Notes under the pieces: generated by a model
Databases searched by the model: none
The model's input: the letters and a program-made list of their open reading frames with translations, nothing else
What the model was told of the DNA's origin: nothing
Position numbers and translations under genes: made by a program
Assembly: GCA_947488625.1 (NCBI GenBank)
Contig: CANKZR010000003.1
Coordinates: 124,001-188,000 of the forward strand
Length of the DNA stretch: 64,000 nt
Reading direction: 5' to 3'
Source: an uncultured Sphingomonadaceae bacterium
Lineage (GTDB): Bacteria > Pseudomonadota > Alphaproteobacteria > Sphingomonadales > Sphingomonadaceae
Part shown: positions 19,076-28,572 of the stretch, piece after piece
How positions within the stretch are numbered: the first letter of the stretch is position 1
How the letters are laid out: each line of letters begins with the position of its first letter

Positions 19076-20125
19076 CTATGATACGCTGGCGCGCTCCACG
19101 ATGTGCACCGGGATACGTCCATCCGTGTTCGTGCCATCGCCGGCCAATGCCGCATCGACGAGCATGGTACCCGCCAGTTTGAAATCCGGCTCTATCGTTG
19201 TCAGCGGCGGGCTCGCGTGCGCGCCGCTGGTGAGCCCGTCGAACCCGATGACGCCAACCTGTTCGGGAACGCGGATTTCCGCCTTGGCCAGCGCTTGGAG
19301 TGCGCCCAGGGCCATCGCGTCGCAACAACAGAATAGCCCGTCGAACGTGCGGCCACTCGCAATCAGGTCGTCCACCGCGTTGCGGCCCTGTTCGACCCTC
19401 GTGCTTCCTGCCGCATCGACAGGTGTTCCGGCGCTTTTACCGACGTTCGCCAAGGCATTGCAAAAACCTGTGTAGCGATCCCGGAACTGGGTCTGCCTGT
19501 CGTCGACACCACCGATGAAAACAAGGTCGTGATAGCCGCCTTGCAGCAGCCTTTCTGCCGCCAGACGACCTCCGGTCAGGTTGTCGGAAGCAATGCGTCG
19601 GTGATCGCCGAAGGGTGAGCCCCAGGATGAAACGTCATTACGGTCCAGCAAGGGACGGTGAAACTGCCAGGCGGCATCGTTGGTGCTGGTCCCCAGGATG
19701 ATCAGGCTGTCTGCCTGGCGGCTTTCGATATAGTCGGAATAATAGCTTTCGGGCTCCGACTGGAACGAAACGAGGGCCTGGTAACCGCGGGCAGCGGCGG
19801 CGGCGCATACACTGCCAAGCAGGTTGTAGTGGAACGGGTTGATCTCGGTAAAATCCACACCGGAGCGGGCGATGACGATAACGGCGATGGTCCCGGTCTT
19901 GCCGCCACGAAGGCGCGCGGCGCGATCATCGACCCGGTAGCCAAGCTGCTGCGCGACAAGCTGGATGCGCGTACGGGTCTTCTCGGTTATCGCGGGGTCG
20001 CCCTTCAGCGCGCGCGACACGGTAGACTGGTTGACGCCCGCCTTTTCAGCCACGTCGAACGAGGTCACGCGTGATTTATGGACTGGATCGGTCATGCCTT
20101 GTCTGCTGCGCCCATGGTGCGGCAT
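19076..20125 (-). CDS. LacI-family transcriptional regulator
   Basis: The 349-residue protein has an N-terminal LacI helix-turn-helix (TSFDVAEKAGVNQSTVSRAL) with hinge RAARLRGGKTGTIAVI, then a periplasmic-binding-protein-like ligand domain containing ASDNLTGGRLAAERLL and GVIGFDGLTSGAHASPPLTT. It would repress a sugar-related locus. The start at 20123-20125 is preferred because GAGG lies six bases upstream; an internal ATG ten codons later has poor spacing. It converges on the carbamoyltransferase operon, and no sugar operon is adjacent, so its target is not evident. Confidence 0.87.
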   Translation of the reverse strand: MPHHGRSRQGMTDPVHKSRVTSFDVAEKAGVNQSTVSRALKGDPAITEKTRTRIQLVAQQLGYRVDDRAARLRGGKTGTIAVIVIARSGVDFTEINPFHYNLLGSVCAAAAARGYQALVSFQSEPESYYSDYIESRQADSLIILGTSTNDAAWQFHRPLLDRNDVSSWGSPFGDHRRIASDNLTGGRLAAERLLQGGYHDLVFIGGVDDRQTQFRDRYTGFCNALANVGKSAGTPVDAAGSTRVEQGRNAVDDLIASGRTFDGLFCCCDAMALGALQALAKAEIRVPEQVGVIGFDGLTSGAHASPPLTTIEPDFKLAGTMLVDAALAGDGTNTDGRIPVHIVERASVS

Positions 20126-20284
20126 CTTCTCCCTCGCATCGCAGCGGCCTTACACCAGCTGGCGGCTGACGCATAATGCGAAGATCAAGCAATGCTTGGA
20201 CCATGGCTGGAGCCAAGGTAGCGACTGGCCCGGGGCGACGCAGGAAGAATGGCGCCTTAACCAGGCACTGGTATAGGAGCGGCA

Positions 20285-20833
20285 ATGCCGGCCTTTTTCC
20301 TCACTTTCGTTGCCGTTGCTGCTGCCATGCTCGCCGGGCGCGATGCGATACGCGTGGCGCGTTTGCGGGCGAGCCTCGGCTGGATCGGTCCGCTGCTGTT
20401 TACCGTCTTGCTGGCGGCATTGGCTGGGGCAGGGCTGGCGGCGTGGATTGCGCAAGAGCTTTCGCCGCTGATCCGCCCTTCGGTCAAGCCATTGGTGGTG
20501 GGCCTCGCCCTGGCGCTGGCTGCGGGGGAAGTGCTGTTGCGCTCTGCACCAAAGTCGCCGAGCGAACCCACGCGTTCGATGGGCGCGATCACGCTGGTGC
20601 TGCTGCTCGGTATGGTTACCGATGCCAGCGGTTTCATCATCCTGTCGCTCGCCATCGCTACGGGAGAGCCCTTGCTCGCGGCAAGTGGCGGAGCACTGGG
20701 GGCACTGCTTGTGCTTGGCGGAGCGATCGCAGCAGGTGATGACTGGCAGGCGCTCCCGCTCAGGCCGATCCGCATTATCGTGGGCGCCGCATTGCTGGTC
20801 GCCGCGATGGTGATTGTAATATCCGCGCGGTGA
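20285..20833 (+). CDS. Multi-pass membrane protein, weakly UPF0016/GDT1-like
   Basis: The 182-residue protein has about six hydrophobic segments arranged as two similar halves, and AGGAG precedes its ATG. The topology resembles the UPF0016 (TMEM165/GDT1) cation exchangers. However, the acidic E-G-D-K/R motif expected in each half is absent: the corresponding places read LAGRDAIRV and MVTDASGFI. It may be a diverged member that has lost ion transport, or an unrelated protein. Function is unknown. Confidence 0.6.
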   Translation: MPAFFLTFVAVAAAMLAGRDAIRVARLRASLGWIGPLLFTVLLAALAGAGLAAWIAQELSPLIRPSVKPLVVGLALALAAGEVLLRSAPKSPSEPTRSMGAITLVLLLGMVTDASGFIILSLAIATGEPLLAASGGALGALLVLGGAIAAGDDWQALPLRPIRIIVGAALLVAAMVIVISAR

Positions 20834-20881
20834 CGCATCATCTGATCGCTTCAGGCGATCACAATGGCCGGTCAAATATAT

Positions 20882-20906
20882 GAAACGCGAACGTCCTTTC
20901 CGCGTT
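20882..20906 (+). promoter_or_regulatory. EcfG-type general stress promoter upstream of the Dps gene
   Basis: GAAAC at 20882-20886, sixteen bases, and CGTT at 20903-20906 match the alphaproteobacterial general-stress consensus GGAAC-N16/17-CGTT at eight of nine positions. It ends 36 bases before the Dps start, a typical leader length. Confidence 0.55.
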
Positions 20907-20942
20907 AGGTTAGTGAACACAAATCAAGAAGGACGGATTATT

Positions 20943-21404
20943 ATGGCCAATTCCGGCGACAATTCGAAGACCGCGCTGATCGAGGGGCTGAACGGCCTGC
21001 TAGCCGATCACATGGCATTGTATTTCAAAACCAAGAACTTCCACTGGCATGTGACCGGTCCGCGTTTCCGCGACCTGCACCTGTTGTTCGACGAACAGGC
21101 TATCGAAATCCGCGACCAGATCGACGCCATCGGCGAGCGTGTACGCAAGAACGGCGCGCCGACTTTGACCTCCATCGCTTCAGTCGCAAAGCACACCCAG
21201 ATCGCCGATCAGGACGACACCAGCCTTGAACCCGATGCGATGGTGCGCGAACTGCGCGACGATAACCAGAAGGTTGTCGATCGGCTGAAAAGCCTGAAGG
21301 AACATGCCGAAAAGGCAGGCGACAATGCCACCGACGGCTTGCTGGACGACTGGACCGACATGGCCGAAGAACGCGTGTGGTTCCTTTCCTCCACGCTTGG
21401 CTGA
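20943..21404 (+). CDS. dps: Dps-family DNA-binding/ferritin-like protein
   Basis: The 153-residue protein is a Dps four-helix ferritin-like protein. It contains the ferroxidase-centre segment KNFHWHVTGPRFRDLHLLFD and the downstream ALAQ-like region EIRDQIDAIGERVR. Dps dodecamers oxidise and store iron and protect DNA during starvation and oxidative stress. AAGGA lies ten bases before the ATG. A stress-type promoter lies upstream and a strong terminator follows, so it is probably monocistronic. Confidence 0.92.
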   Translation: MANSGDNSKTALIEGLNGLLADHMALYFKTKNFHWHVTGPRFRDLHLLFDEQAIEIRDQIDAIGERVRKNGAPTLTSIASVAKHTQIADQDDTSLEPDAMVRELRDDNQKVVDRLKSLKEHAEKAGDNATDGLLDDWTDMAEERVWFLSSTLG

Positions 21405-21426
21405 CGCTTCAACCCGCTACCAGATG

Positions 21427-21464
21427 AAACCGCCACGTCGCCCCTCGCGCCGTGGCGGTTTTGC
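21427..21464 (+). terminator. Rho-independent terminator of the Dps gene
   Basis: AAACCGCCACG (21427-21437) and CGTGGCGGTTT (21451-21461) form a perfect 11-bp stem with a 13-base loop, ending in a short T stretch. It lies 23 bases after the Dps stop. Confidence 0.8.
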
Positions 21465-21479
21465 GTTTAGGCAACTTGC

Positions 21480-22100
21480 ATGACCCAGATAGACATTATC
21501 GAAAACGCCAGCGACATCGCCATCGCCGGTTTCATTGAAACCGCCCTTGGCTGCGCGCTGGCCGCTGGTCCGGAGCCTGTGGCCATCAGCGTGCCCGGCG
21601 GTTCCACGCCATTTCCGATCATGGAAAAGCTGGTACAGGCCGATCTCGACTGGTCGCGCGTTACCGTGTGGCCGGGCGACGACCGCGTGGTTCCCGAGGA
21701 CCACGAGGCCAGCAACACGGGCAAGATCCGCGCCCTGTTCGAACCCGTCGGTGCGCATGTCGCCACGTTGACGGTGATGGAACAGGTACCGCATTTCGCG
21801 CTGGTCTGGCTGGGCATGGGCGCGGACGGGCACATCGCCAGCCTGTTTCCCAATACCGACCCGCAGGCGAACGATCCCGCCCCGATCCGTCGTCTCACCC
21901 CTGATCCCCTGCCGCCGGAGGCACCGTTCGATAGGGTGACGCTGACCATGCCTTCGCTGCTGGATAGCGATGCGCTGATGTTCGTGATCCGGGGCGAGGA
22001 CAAGCGCGCCGTCTTCGATACAGCTGCGCGCGGCGAGAGCGACCTGCCCGTGGCACGACTGCTGAAGGCAGCGGGCCAGAAGGTGACATGCTTCACCTGA
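21480..22100 (+). CDS. pgl: 6-phosphogluconolactonase
   Basis: The 206-residue protein has the sugar-phosphate isomerase-like signatures SVPGGSTPFPIMEKL, VWPGDDRVVPEDH with SNTGKIR, and WLGMGADGHIASLFP. It hydrolyses 6-phosphogluconolactone between glucose-6-phosphate dehydrogenase and the Edd/Gnd branch; zwf and edd are not in this window. The ATG at 21480 is eighteen bases after the Dps terminator. It overlaps the NUDIX gene by 13 bases, so the two are coupled. Confidence 0.9.
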   Translation: MTQIDIIENASDIAIAGFIETALGCALAAGPEPVAISVPGGSTPFPIMEKLVQADLDWSRVTVWPGDDRVVPEDHEASNTGKIRALFEPVGAHVATLTVMEQVPHFALVWLGMGADGHIASLFPNTDPQANDPAPIRRLTPDPLPPEAPFDRVTLTMPSLLDSDALMFVIRGEDKRAVFDTAARGESDLPVARLLKAAGQKVTCFT

Positions 22101-22558
22101 TACCTGCGCCGCTGCACCGCGCGCTGTTCCGCCTTGGCCATGGGCTGCGGCGGATTTTCCTGCGGCATCTCGCGGGCGAAATCCATGGCTGCTGCATCAT
22201 TGTACGTGATGGGCAGGGCCGCGTGCTGCTGGTTCGCCACTCCTACGGGCCGCCCGTCTGGGCACTACCGGGAGGCGGGATGCGCAGCCGCGAAGACCCC
22301 GAAGTCGCAGCTTTGCGCGAATTGCGCGAGGAGCTGGATTGTTCGCTGGTCGATCCGCTTCACCTTGGCATGCAGAGCAACGAATTCCTCGGCTCCATCA
22401 ACCATGTCCAGGTTTTCACCGGCCTGGTGGACGGAACGCCGACGCCGGACATGCGAGAGGTGGTGGAATGCCGCTTCTTCGCGCTGGACGAACTGCCCGA
22501 AAGGCGCAGTAGCACGGTTGCCCGTCGTTTGAGCTTGCTGAAGACGAATGCAGGTTAA
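22088..22558 (+). CDS. NUDIX hydrolase
   Basis: The 156-residue protein carries a full NUDIX box, GGGMRSREDPEVAALREL followed by REELD (G-x5-E-x7-REL-x-EEL), and the preceding VWALPGG strand. The class removes nucleoside diphosphate-linked moieties; the substrate cannot be told. The start lies inside the 3' end of pgl (13-base overlap). Its stop overlaps the convergent dinB by four bases. The basic N-terminal 25 residues may form an extra helix. Confidence 0.85.
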   Translation: MLHLIPAPLHRALFRLGHGLRRIFLRHLAGEIHGCCIIVRDGQGRVLLVRHSYGPPVWALPGGGMRSREDPEVAALRELREELDCSLVDPLHLGMQSNEFLGSINHVQVFTGLVDGTPTPDMREVVECRFFALDELPERRSSTVARRLSLLKTNAG

Positions 22559-23706
22559 AGCAGGGGAAGCTGTGCATCGCCCTCGCGCCGGTCTGCGCCA
22601 CCATCCTCGCGGTCGAGGTTGCTGAGCGTCAGACCCATCAGGCGGATCGGCATGGGTAGCGGCATTTCGTCCTCCAGTATTGCGCGGGCAACCTGCGCGA
22701 ATTGCGCCTTGTCCGACACTGGCTGCGGCTGGCTGCGTGAACGTGTGGCAATCTGGAAATCGTTGAATTTCAACTTCAGCGTTACCGTGCGCCCTTTCGC
22801 CTGCTTGGCGGCGATGCGGTCCCAGACGATTTCGATGATCCGCTCCAGCGTTTCGCGCAGTTCGTCGTCGGCGGAAATATCCTCGTGGAAGGTGCGCTCC
22901 CCGCCGATGCTCTTGCGGATGCGATTGGTGCGCACGGGGCGCAGGTCTATCCCCCGCGCCGCGCGATAGAGGTAATCGCCGAAACTTCCGAAATGCGCAG
23001 ACAGCCAGGCGCGGTCCTTCTGCGCGAGGTCAGCTCCTGTTTCGATCCCCAGCCGCGCCATCTTTTCCGCGCCCTTGGGGCCGACGCCATGGAACCTCCG
23101 GATCGGCAGGCTTTGCACGAAGGCCGCGCCCATGCCCGGCCGGATCACGCAAAGCCCGTCAGGCTTATTCTGGTCGCTGGCGAGCTTTGCCAGGAACTTG
23201 TTGTAGGAGACACCAGCGCTGGCCGTCAGCTTCGTGACCTCGCGAATGTCGCGGCGTATGGCCTGGGCGATGGCCGTGGCCGAACCGATGCCGTGCCGGT
23301 CCTCCGTCACGTCCAGGTAGGCCTCGTCCAGGCTGAGGGGTTCGACATGCGGCGTGTAGTGATTGAAAATTGCGCGGATCTGTTCGGAAACCTCACGATA
23401 GACGTCGAAGCGGCTCTTGCAGAAGATCAGGTTGGGGCATTTCCGCTTCGCCGTCACAGATGGCATGGCGCTGCGTACGCCGAATTCGCGTGCCTCGTAA
23501 CTCGCGGCGGCCACCACGCCGCGCCCGCTCGATCCGCCGACGGCAACGGGTTTACCGCGCAAGTCCGGGTTGTCGCGCTGCTCCACGCTGGCGAAGAAGG
23601 CGTCCATATCGACATGGATGATCTTGCGCAGACCGTCCGCCCCGTTGAAGGCTGAGTCATCACCGGTATCCGTATCGTCGGGTTCGAAGGGCTCGGGAAT
23701 CGCCAT
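22555..23706 (-). CDS. dinB: DNA polymerase IV (Y-family translesion polymerase)
   Basis: The 383-residue protein has the Y-family catalytic motifs HVDMDAFFASVEQ and SLDEAYLDVTED, helix-hairpin-helix RRFHGVGPKGAEKMARLG and the little-finger region with GRTVTLKLKFNDF. It copies past damaged bases. An acidic N-terminal extension of about 25 residues precedes the core. The C-terminus lacks an obvious beta-clamp pentapeptide other than the region ending QLPLL. The gene is divergent from an MFS transporter. Confidence 0.92.
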   Translation of the reverse strand: MAIPEPFEPDDTDTGDDSAFNGADGLRKIIHVDMDAFFASVEQRDNPDLRGKPVAVGGSSGRGVVAAASYEAREFGVRSAMPSVTAKRKCPNLIFCKSRFDVYREVSEQIRAIFNHYTPHVEPLSLDEAYLDVTEDRHGIGSATAIAQAIRRDIREVTKLTASAGVSYNKFLAKLASDQNKPDGLCVIRPGMGAAFVQSLPIRRFHGVGPKGAEKMARLGIETGADLAQKDRAWLSAHFGSFGDYLYRAARGIDLRPVRTNRIRKSIGGERTFHEDISADDELRETLERIIEIVWDRIAAKQAKGRTVTLKLKFNDFQIATRSRSQPQPVSDKAQFAQVARAILEDEMPLPMPIRLMGLTLSNLDREDGGADRREGDAQLPLL

Positions 23707-23782
23707 CGCGCTGCTATAGCCTTTCGCCGCGAAGCTGACTTAATCCTTTTCTCGCCAGTCATTCTTGGCCAAGGGGGGCTGC

Positions 23783-25048
23783 GTGACCACCCTGACTATC
23801 ACCGCTGCCGACGGATCGGGCCGTCAGGTCGGGCAACGCGAGTTCATCACCCTGATGGCTGCCTTGATGAGCCTGAACGCGCTCGCCATCGATGCCATGC
23901 TGCCCGCGCTGGAAAATATCGCCGACAGTTTCGCAGTGGATGACCCCAACAAACGGCAATATGTCGTGGGCATATACCTGCTGGCCACGGGTTTCGGCAG
24001 CCTCGTGCCTGGTCTGTTCGCGGATCGTTACGGCAGGCGGCCAGTGCTGTTCGTCAGTCTGGCCATCTATATCACCACATCACTGTTCTGCATGATCGCG
24101 CCGTCTTTCGAGGTGCTGCTGGGCCTGCGCGCGTTGCAGGGTTTCGGAACTGCCGGCTTGATGGTGCTGCCCGCCGCGATCATTCGTGACCGGTTCGAAG
24201 GCGACCGCATGGCGCGCCTCGTCTCCACGATCTTCATCGTTTTCATGGCCGTGCCGGTGCTGGCCCCCAGTGTCGGGCAGGCGGTGCTGTTGTTCGCCAG
24301 TTGGGAATGGATATTCTTCGCGCTGGCCGTGTTCGGCACTGCCGTATGCGTGTGGGCGGCCATGCGCCTGCCCGAAACGCTGGACCCCAAGAACCGCCAG
24401 AAAATCGATCCGCGCACCGTGGTCCGCAACCTGCCGCTGACCCTGCGCACCCGCCCGGCGGTCGGCTACGTGCTGGCTGCCGGCCTCACCTTCGGGGGCG
24501 TGTTCGGCTATATCAACTCCGCCCAGCAGTTGATTGGCGAGCATTTCGGCGCGCAGGAACAGTTCCCGCTGATCTTCGGCGCTTCTGCCGCCACGCTGGC
24601 GTTTTCCAGTTGGGCAAATTCCCGCATCGTCGAGCGGTTCGGCGCGCGCCGGGTTTCGCACACCGCGCTAGTCACCTTCATTCTCGTCAGCCTGGTGCAG
24701 GTCTATGCCGCCATCACACACCCGGATTCGCTGATGTGGTTCTTCCCGCTCATCAGCATCAACTTGTGTCTGCTCGGCTTCCTGGGTGCCAACTTCGGTT
24801 CGATTGCCATGCAGCCTTTCTTCAACAGCGCGGGCGCGGCCAGTTCGGTACAGGCGTCGATCCGCATGTTGCTGGGCGCGGTAATGGGTATCACGATCGG
24901 ACAGCTTTACGATGGTACGGCCCTGCCGCTCGCTATGGCTCTGCTAATCAGCAGCCTGCTATCGCTCGGCCTCGTGCTGTTCAGTGAACGGGGCAAGCTT
25001 TGGACCCGGCCACGCCAGCCGCGCTATATCACCGAGAGCCCGCATTGA
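23783..25048 (+). CDS. Bcr/CflA-type MFS multidrug efflux transporter
   Basis: The 421-residue protein has 12 membrane helices and the DHA1 signatures: ALAIDAMLPALENIADSF in helix 1, GLFADRYGRRPVLF in the loop after helix 2 and LRALQGFGTAGLMVLPAAII in helix 4. These match Bcr/CflA drug exporters. GTG at 23783 is chosen because AAGGGGGG sits just upstream; a TTG at 23765 gives six extra residues. Its stop overlaps the glpD start by one base. Confidence 0.85.
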   Translation: MTTLTITAADGSGRQVGQREFITLMAALMSLNALAIDAMLPALENIADSFAVDDPNKRQYVVGIYLLATGFGSLVPGLFADRYGRRPVLFVSLAIYITTSLFCMIAPSFEVLLGLRALQGFGTAGLMVLPAAIIRDRFEGDRMARLVSTIFIVFMAVPVLAPSVGQAVLLFASWEWIFFALAVFGTAVCVWAAMRLPETLDPKNRQKIDPRTVVRNLPLTLRTRPAVGYVLAAGLTFGGVFGYINSAQQLIGEHFGAQEQFPLIFGASAATLAFSSWANSRIVERFGARRVSHTALVTFILVSLVQVYAAITHPDSLMWFFPLISINLCLLGFLGANFGSIAMQPFFNSAGAASSVQASIRMLLGAVMGITIGQLYDGTALPLAMALLISSLLSLGLVLFSERGKLWTRPRQPRYITESPH

Positions 25049-26532
25049 TGCCCGGACCGGCAAACGACGTGTTCGACCTGATCGTGATCGGCGGCGGCGT
25101 GAACGGCGCAGGCGTTGCCCGCGATGCGGCAGGGCGCGGCGCGAAGGTCCTGCTGCTCGAAAAAGACGATCTTGCCAGCGGCACCTCCAGCAAGAGCACC
25201 AAGCTCGTGCACGGCGGCCTTCGCTATTTGGAATACTACGAATTCGCCCTCGTCAGGGAAGCCCTGGGCGAGCGCGAGACGCTGTGGAACATCGCTCCGC
25301 ATATCATCCGGCCCATGCGCTTCGTCCTGCCGGTGACGAAGAACATGCGCCCGCGCTGGATGCTGCGTGCCGGGCTGTTCCTGTACGATTATATCGGCGG
25401 GAAAGGTTCGCTGAGAAAAACCCGCAGCATCGACATGCGAAAGCATCCGGCGGGCGTGCCGCTGGAGAAGCAGTATCGCCATGGCTTCGAATATTCGGAC
25501 GGCTGGGTGGACGATGCGCGGCTGGTGGTGCTGAACGCGATGGATGCCGCCGAACACGGTGCACAGATCCGCACGCGCACGCCCGTCACCGCTGCCCGGC
25601 GCGAAGGTGATCTGTGGCATGTCGAGGCAGGTGGCGAGTGCTTCACCGCCCACGCACTGGTGAATGCGGCGGGTCCGGGGGCGGACGATCTGGCGCGGCT
25701 GGTGGGAGAGAACCCCGCCTATGGCATACGCCGCGTGCGCGGATCGCATATCGTGGTGCCCAGCCTGTTCGATCACGACTGTGCCTATATCCTGCAACAG
25801 CCCGACACGCGCATCTGCTTTGCCATCCCGTGGGAAAATGACCTCACCCTTATCGGCACCACCGATGCCGATCATCCCGGATCGCTGGACGATGTGGAGG
25901 CAAGCGAAGATGAAATCCGCTACTTGTGCGATGCCGCCAACCGCTATTTCATGGCTGACATAACGCCGGACGATGTAGTTCATACCTATGCCGGTGTTCG
26001 GGCACTTGTGGACGATGGCTCCGGCAGGCCCGAAGCAGCCTCGCGCGGGTACGAACTGGCGCTGAGCGATGCGCAGAGTGGCGCGCCGATCCTTGGTATC
26101 TATGGCGGCAAGATCACCTCATACCGCCATGTGGCGCAGGATGCGGTGGAGAAGCTGGCCGAACGCTTACCGGTGCTGAAGGGCAGGCGCTGGACGGACA
26201 CGAGCCCGCTGCCGGGCGGCGATATCGACAAACACGCGCAGCCATACCTGTTCGCCGTACTGGAGGAGGATTACCCCTTCCTCTCTGCAACCGACGTGGT
26301 GCGCATTGGTCGGGCCTACGGCACCCGCGCAGTGGACTGGCTTGGCGATGCGAAATCGTGGGACGATCTGGGCCGCGCATTCGGAGCCGCTCTATCGGAG
26401 GCCGAAGTCAATTACCTGCGTGAAAGGGAATGGGCGCTGACAGCAGATGACATTCTCTGGCGGCGCAGCAAGCTCGGCCTGCATATGAGCGAGGCCGAGG
26501 TGGAGGCACTCAAGGAATATATGGGCGGCTAG
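25048..26532 (+). CDS. glpD: Aerobic glycerol-3-phosphate dehydrogenase
   Basis: The 494-residue flavoprotein starts with a dinucleotide-binding fold, DLIVIGGGVNGAGVARDAA, and has SSKSTKLVHGGLRYLE, AYGIRRVRGSHIVVPSLF, THYG-like VVHTYAGVRALVDD and GIYGGKITSYR. It oxidises sn-glycerol 3-phosphate to dihydroxyacetone phosphate and passes electrons to quinone at the inner membrane. The ATG at 25048 overlaps the transporter stop; a start 16 codons upstream would add a non-conserved leader. Glycerol uptake and kinase genes are not present here. Confidence 0.93.
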   Translation: MPGPANDVFDLIVIGGGVNGAGVARDAAGRGAKVLLLEKDDLASGTSSKSTKLVHGGLRYLEYYEFALVREALGERETLWNIAPHIIRPMRFVLPVTKNMRPRWMLRAGLFLYDYIGGKGSLRKTRSIDMRKHPAGVPLEKQYRHGFEYSDGWVDDARLVVLNAMDAAEHGAQIRTRTPVTAARREGDLWHVEAGGECFTAHALVNAAGPGADDLARLVGENPAYGIRRVRGSHIVVPSLFDHDCAYILQQPDTRICFAIPWENDLTLIGTTDADHPGSLDDVEASEDEIRYLCDAANRYFMADITPDDVVHTYAGVRALVDDGSGRPEAASRGYELALSDAQSGAPILGIYGGKITSYRHVAQDAVEKLAERLPVLKGRRWTDTSPLPGGDIDKHAQPYLFAVLEEDYPFLSATDVVRIGRAYGTRAVDWLGDAKSWDDLGRAFGAALSEAEVNYLREREWALTADDILWRRSKLGLHMSEAEVEALKEYMGG

Positions 26533-26649
26533 TTTCCCCTCCCCTTCACGGGAAGGACCGGGGGATGGCATGGGCCGATAGGCCCACTCCGCTGCGACTA
26601 GCCAGCAAGCCCGCGAGCCTCGCTGCCCCTCCTGCAAGCGGTAGGAATG

Positions 26650-28521
26650 TCATTCCTCTGCAGCCTTCACCACCGCCAGCACTGCCTCCACCTGAACCTG
26701 CGCGCCTTCGCTGGCGGAAAGTTCGCTCACCACCCCGTCGAATGGCGCGGTGAGGGCGTGCTCCATCTTCATCGCTTCCAGCACCATCAATCTCTGGCCT
26801 GCGGTGACGCTATCGCCCTCTGCCACGTCCAGCGCGATGACCTTGCCCGGCATGGGGGCAACAATTGCCCCATCGCTTGCTGCGGCGGCTCCGGTGCCGC
26901 GCGCGTCGCGGGCGAATTCAAAGCTCTGGCCGTCTGCAAAGACGAGGGTGCGCGCCTCTTCTACGAAGCCGGTTACGTGGGCCACGTCTTCGCTGCCGGA
27001 TGCCATGACCGTACGGGTTTCACCCTTGTAGGTCAGCGTGGCGGACAGGCGCGGCGGTGCGTTAAGGCGGAAACCCAGCGCGCTGGGGACGTCTTCATCA
27101 AGGTCCGCCATCAGTGTGAAATCGGCCGCTGATTGCCAGATCGTGTCGTCGGGGGCGTCATTCGCCACCAGCCTGTCCAGCTTGCGCTCGATGAAGCCTG
27201 TATCGAGGTTCGCTTCACCGAAGTCATCGTCCAGCAAGGCATTGGCGATGAAGGCCGCGTTCGTCTTCACCGGCCAGATCTCGACGCTTTCCGCGATCTC
27301 GGCGAGTTCCTCGATAGCGTCCGTGCGGGTTTCCCCCCAGGACACCAGCTTCGCTACCATCGGATCGTAGTGCGGCGAGATGACATCGCCCTCGGCTACG
27401 CCCGTTTCAATACGGCCAACGTTGCCCAGGTCGAAATGATCGAGTGGCCCGGTGCTTGGCAGAAAACCGCTGGAGGGGTCCTCGGCATAAAGCCGCGCCT
27501 CGATAGCGTGACCGTCAATGGATAGCTCGTCCTGCTGCATCGGGATCGGCTCGCCCGAGGCGACGCGCAGTTGCCATTCCACCAGGTCCACGCCGGTGAT
27601 TTCCTCGGTCACAGGGTGTTCGACCTGCAGGCGGGTGTTCATTTCCATGAAGAAGATACGGTCGGCGCGCAGCCCTTCGCTGGCGTCGGCGATGAATTCG
27701 ATGGTGCCCGCGCTCTCGTAATCCACTGCTTTCGCGGCACGCACGGCGGCAGCGCAGATTTCCTCGCGGGTGCCAGCGTCCATGCCCGGCGCAGGCGCTT
27801 CCTCGATCACCTTCTGGTGGCGGCGCTGTAGCGAGCAGTCGCGTTCGAACAGGTGGACGACATTCCCGTGACTGTCCCCGAACACCTGCACCTCGATATG
27901 TCGGGGCGAGGTGATCCACTTTTCCAGCAGCACCTCGTTGTTGCCGAAGCTGGCGCGGGCCTCGCGCTTGCAGCTTTCCAGCGCGGCCTCGAAATCCGCC
28001 GGATCGTCGACCTTGCGCATACCCTTGCCGCCGCCGCCTGCCACGGCCTTGATCAGCACGGGGTAGCCAATCTTCTCGGCTTCGCGCGTGAGGCGGGGAA
28101 CCGACTGATCCTCCCCCTCATAACCCGGCGTCACCGGCACGCCGGCAGCGCGCATGAGCTTTTTCGCCTCGTCCTTGAGGCCCATGGCCGTGATGCTTTC
28201 GGGCTTCGGCCCGACCCAGATCAAGCCGGCTTCGATTACAGAGCGCGCGAACTGGGCGTTCTCCGACAGAAAGCCATAGCCCGGATGGATCGCTTCCGCC
28301 CCGGTCTGTTTCGCGGCATCGATAATCTTCGCGCCGTGAAGATAGCTCTCGGCAGCAGGCGAGGGGCCGATATGCACGGCCTCGTCAGCGGATCGTACGT
28401 GCAGCGCCTTGGCATCGGCATCGGAATACACCGCAACGGTGGCGACGCCCATGTCCCGGGCTGTGCGGATGATGCGGCAGGCGATTTCGCCGCGGTTGGC
28501 GATCAGGAGTTTTGAAATCAT
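26650..28521 (-). CDS. Acyl-CoA carboxylase alpha subunit (biotin carboxylase plus biotin carrier)
   Basis: The 623-residue protein combines a biotin carboxylase (LIANRGEIACRIIRTARD, AIHPGYGFLSENAQFA, AVAGGGGKGMR, MEMNTRLQVEHPVTE) with a C-terminal biotinyl domain (PMPGKVIALDVAEGDSV and the biotinylation site EAMKMEHAL). It carboxylates biotin for a separate carboxyltransferase. Length and layout match methylcrotonoyl-CoA carboxylase alpha or acetyl/propionyl-CoA carboxylase alpha. The beta subunit is not in the window, so the substrate cannot be fixed. It lies 51 bases after crtB on the same strand. Confidence 0.88.
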   Translation of the reverse strand: MISKLLIANRGEIACRIIRTARDMGVATVAVYSDADAKALHVRSADEAVHIGPSPAAESYLHGAKIIDAAKQTGAEAIHPGYGFLSENAQFARSVIEAGLIWVGPKPESITAMGLKDEAKKLMRAAGVPVTPGYEGEDQSVPRLTREAEKIGYPVLIKAVAGGGGKGMRKVDDPADFEAALESCKREARASFGNNEVLLEKWITSPRHIEVQVFGDSHGNVVHLFERDCSLQRRHQKVIEEAPAPGMDAGTREEICAAAVRAAKAVDYESAGTIEFIADASEGLRADRIFFMEMNTRLQVEHPVTEEITGVDLVEWQLRVASGEPIPMQQDELSIDGHAIEARLYAEDPSSGFLPSTGPLDHFDLGNVGRIETGVAEGDVISPHYDPMVAKLVSWGETRTDAIEELAEIAESVEIWPVKTNAAFIANALLDDDFGEANLDTGFIERKLDRLVANDAPDDTIWQSAADFTLMADLDEDVPSALGFRLNAPPRLSATLTYKGETRTVMASGSEDVAHVTGFVEEARTLVFADGQSFEFARDARGTGAAAASDGAIVAPMPGKVIALDVAEGDSVTAGQRLMVLEAMKMEHALTAPFDGVVSELSASEGAQVQVEAVLAVVKAAEE

Positions 28522-28572
28522 GGCACTGCTTTCGCGCATTTCAGCGCAAATGCAACCGCCGGTGCGATCACA

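Noticed and set aside
20126-20284. Small gene between the LacI regulator and the membrane protein
   Set aside because: A forward frame reads through but lacks a start with a ribosome site and no family was recognised.
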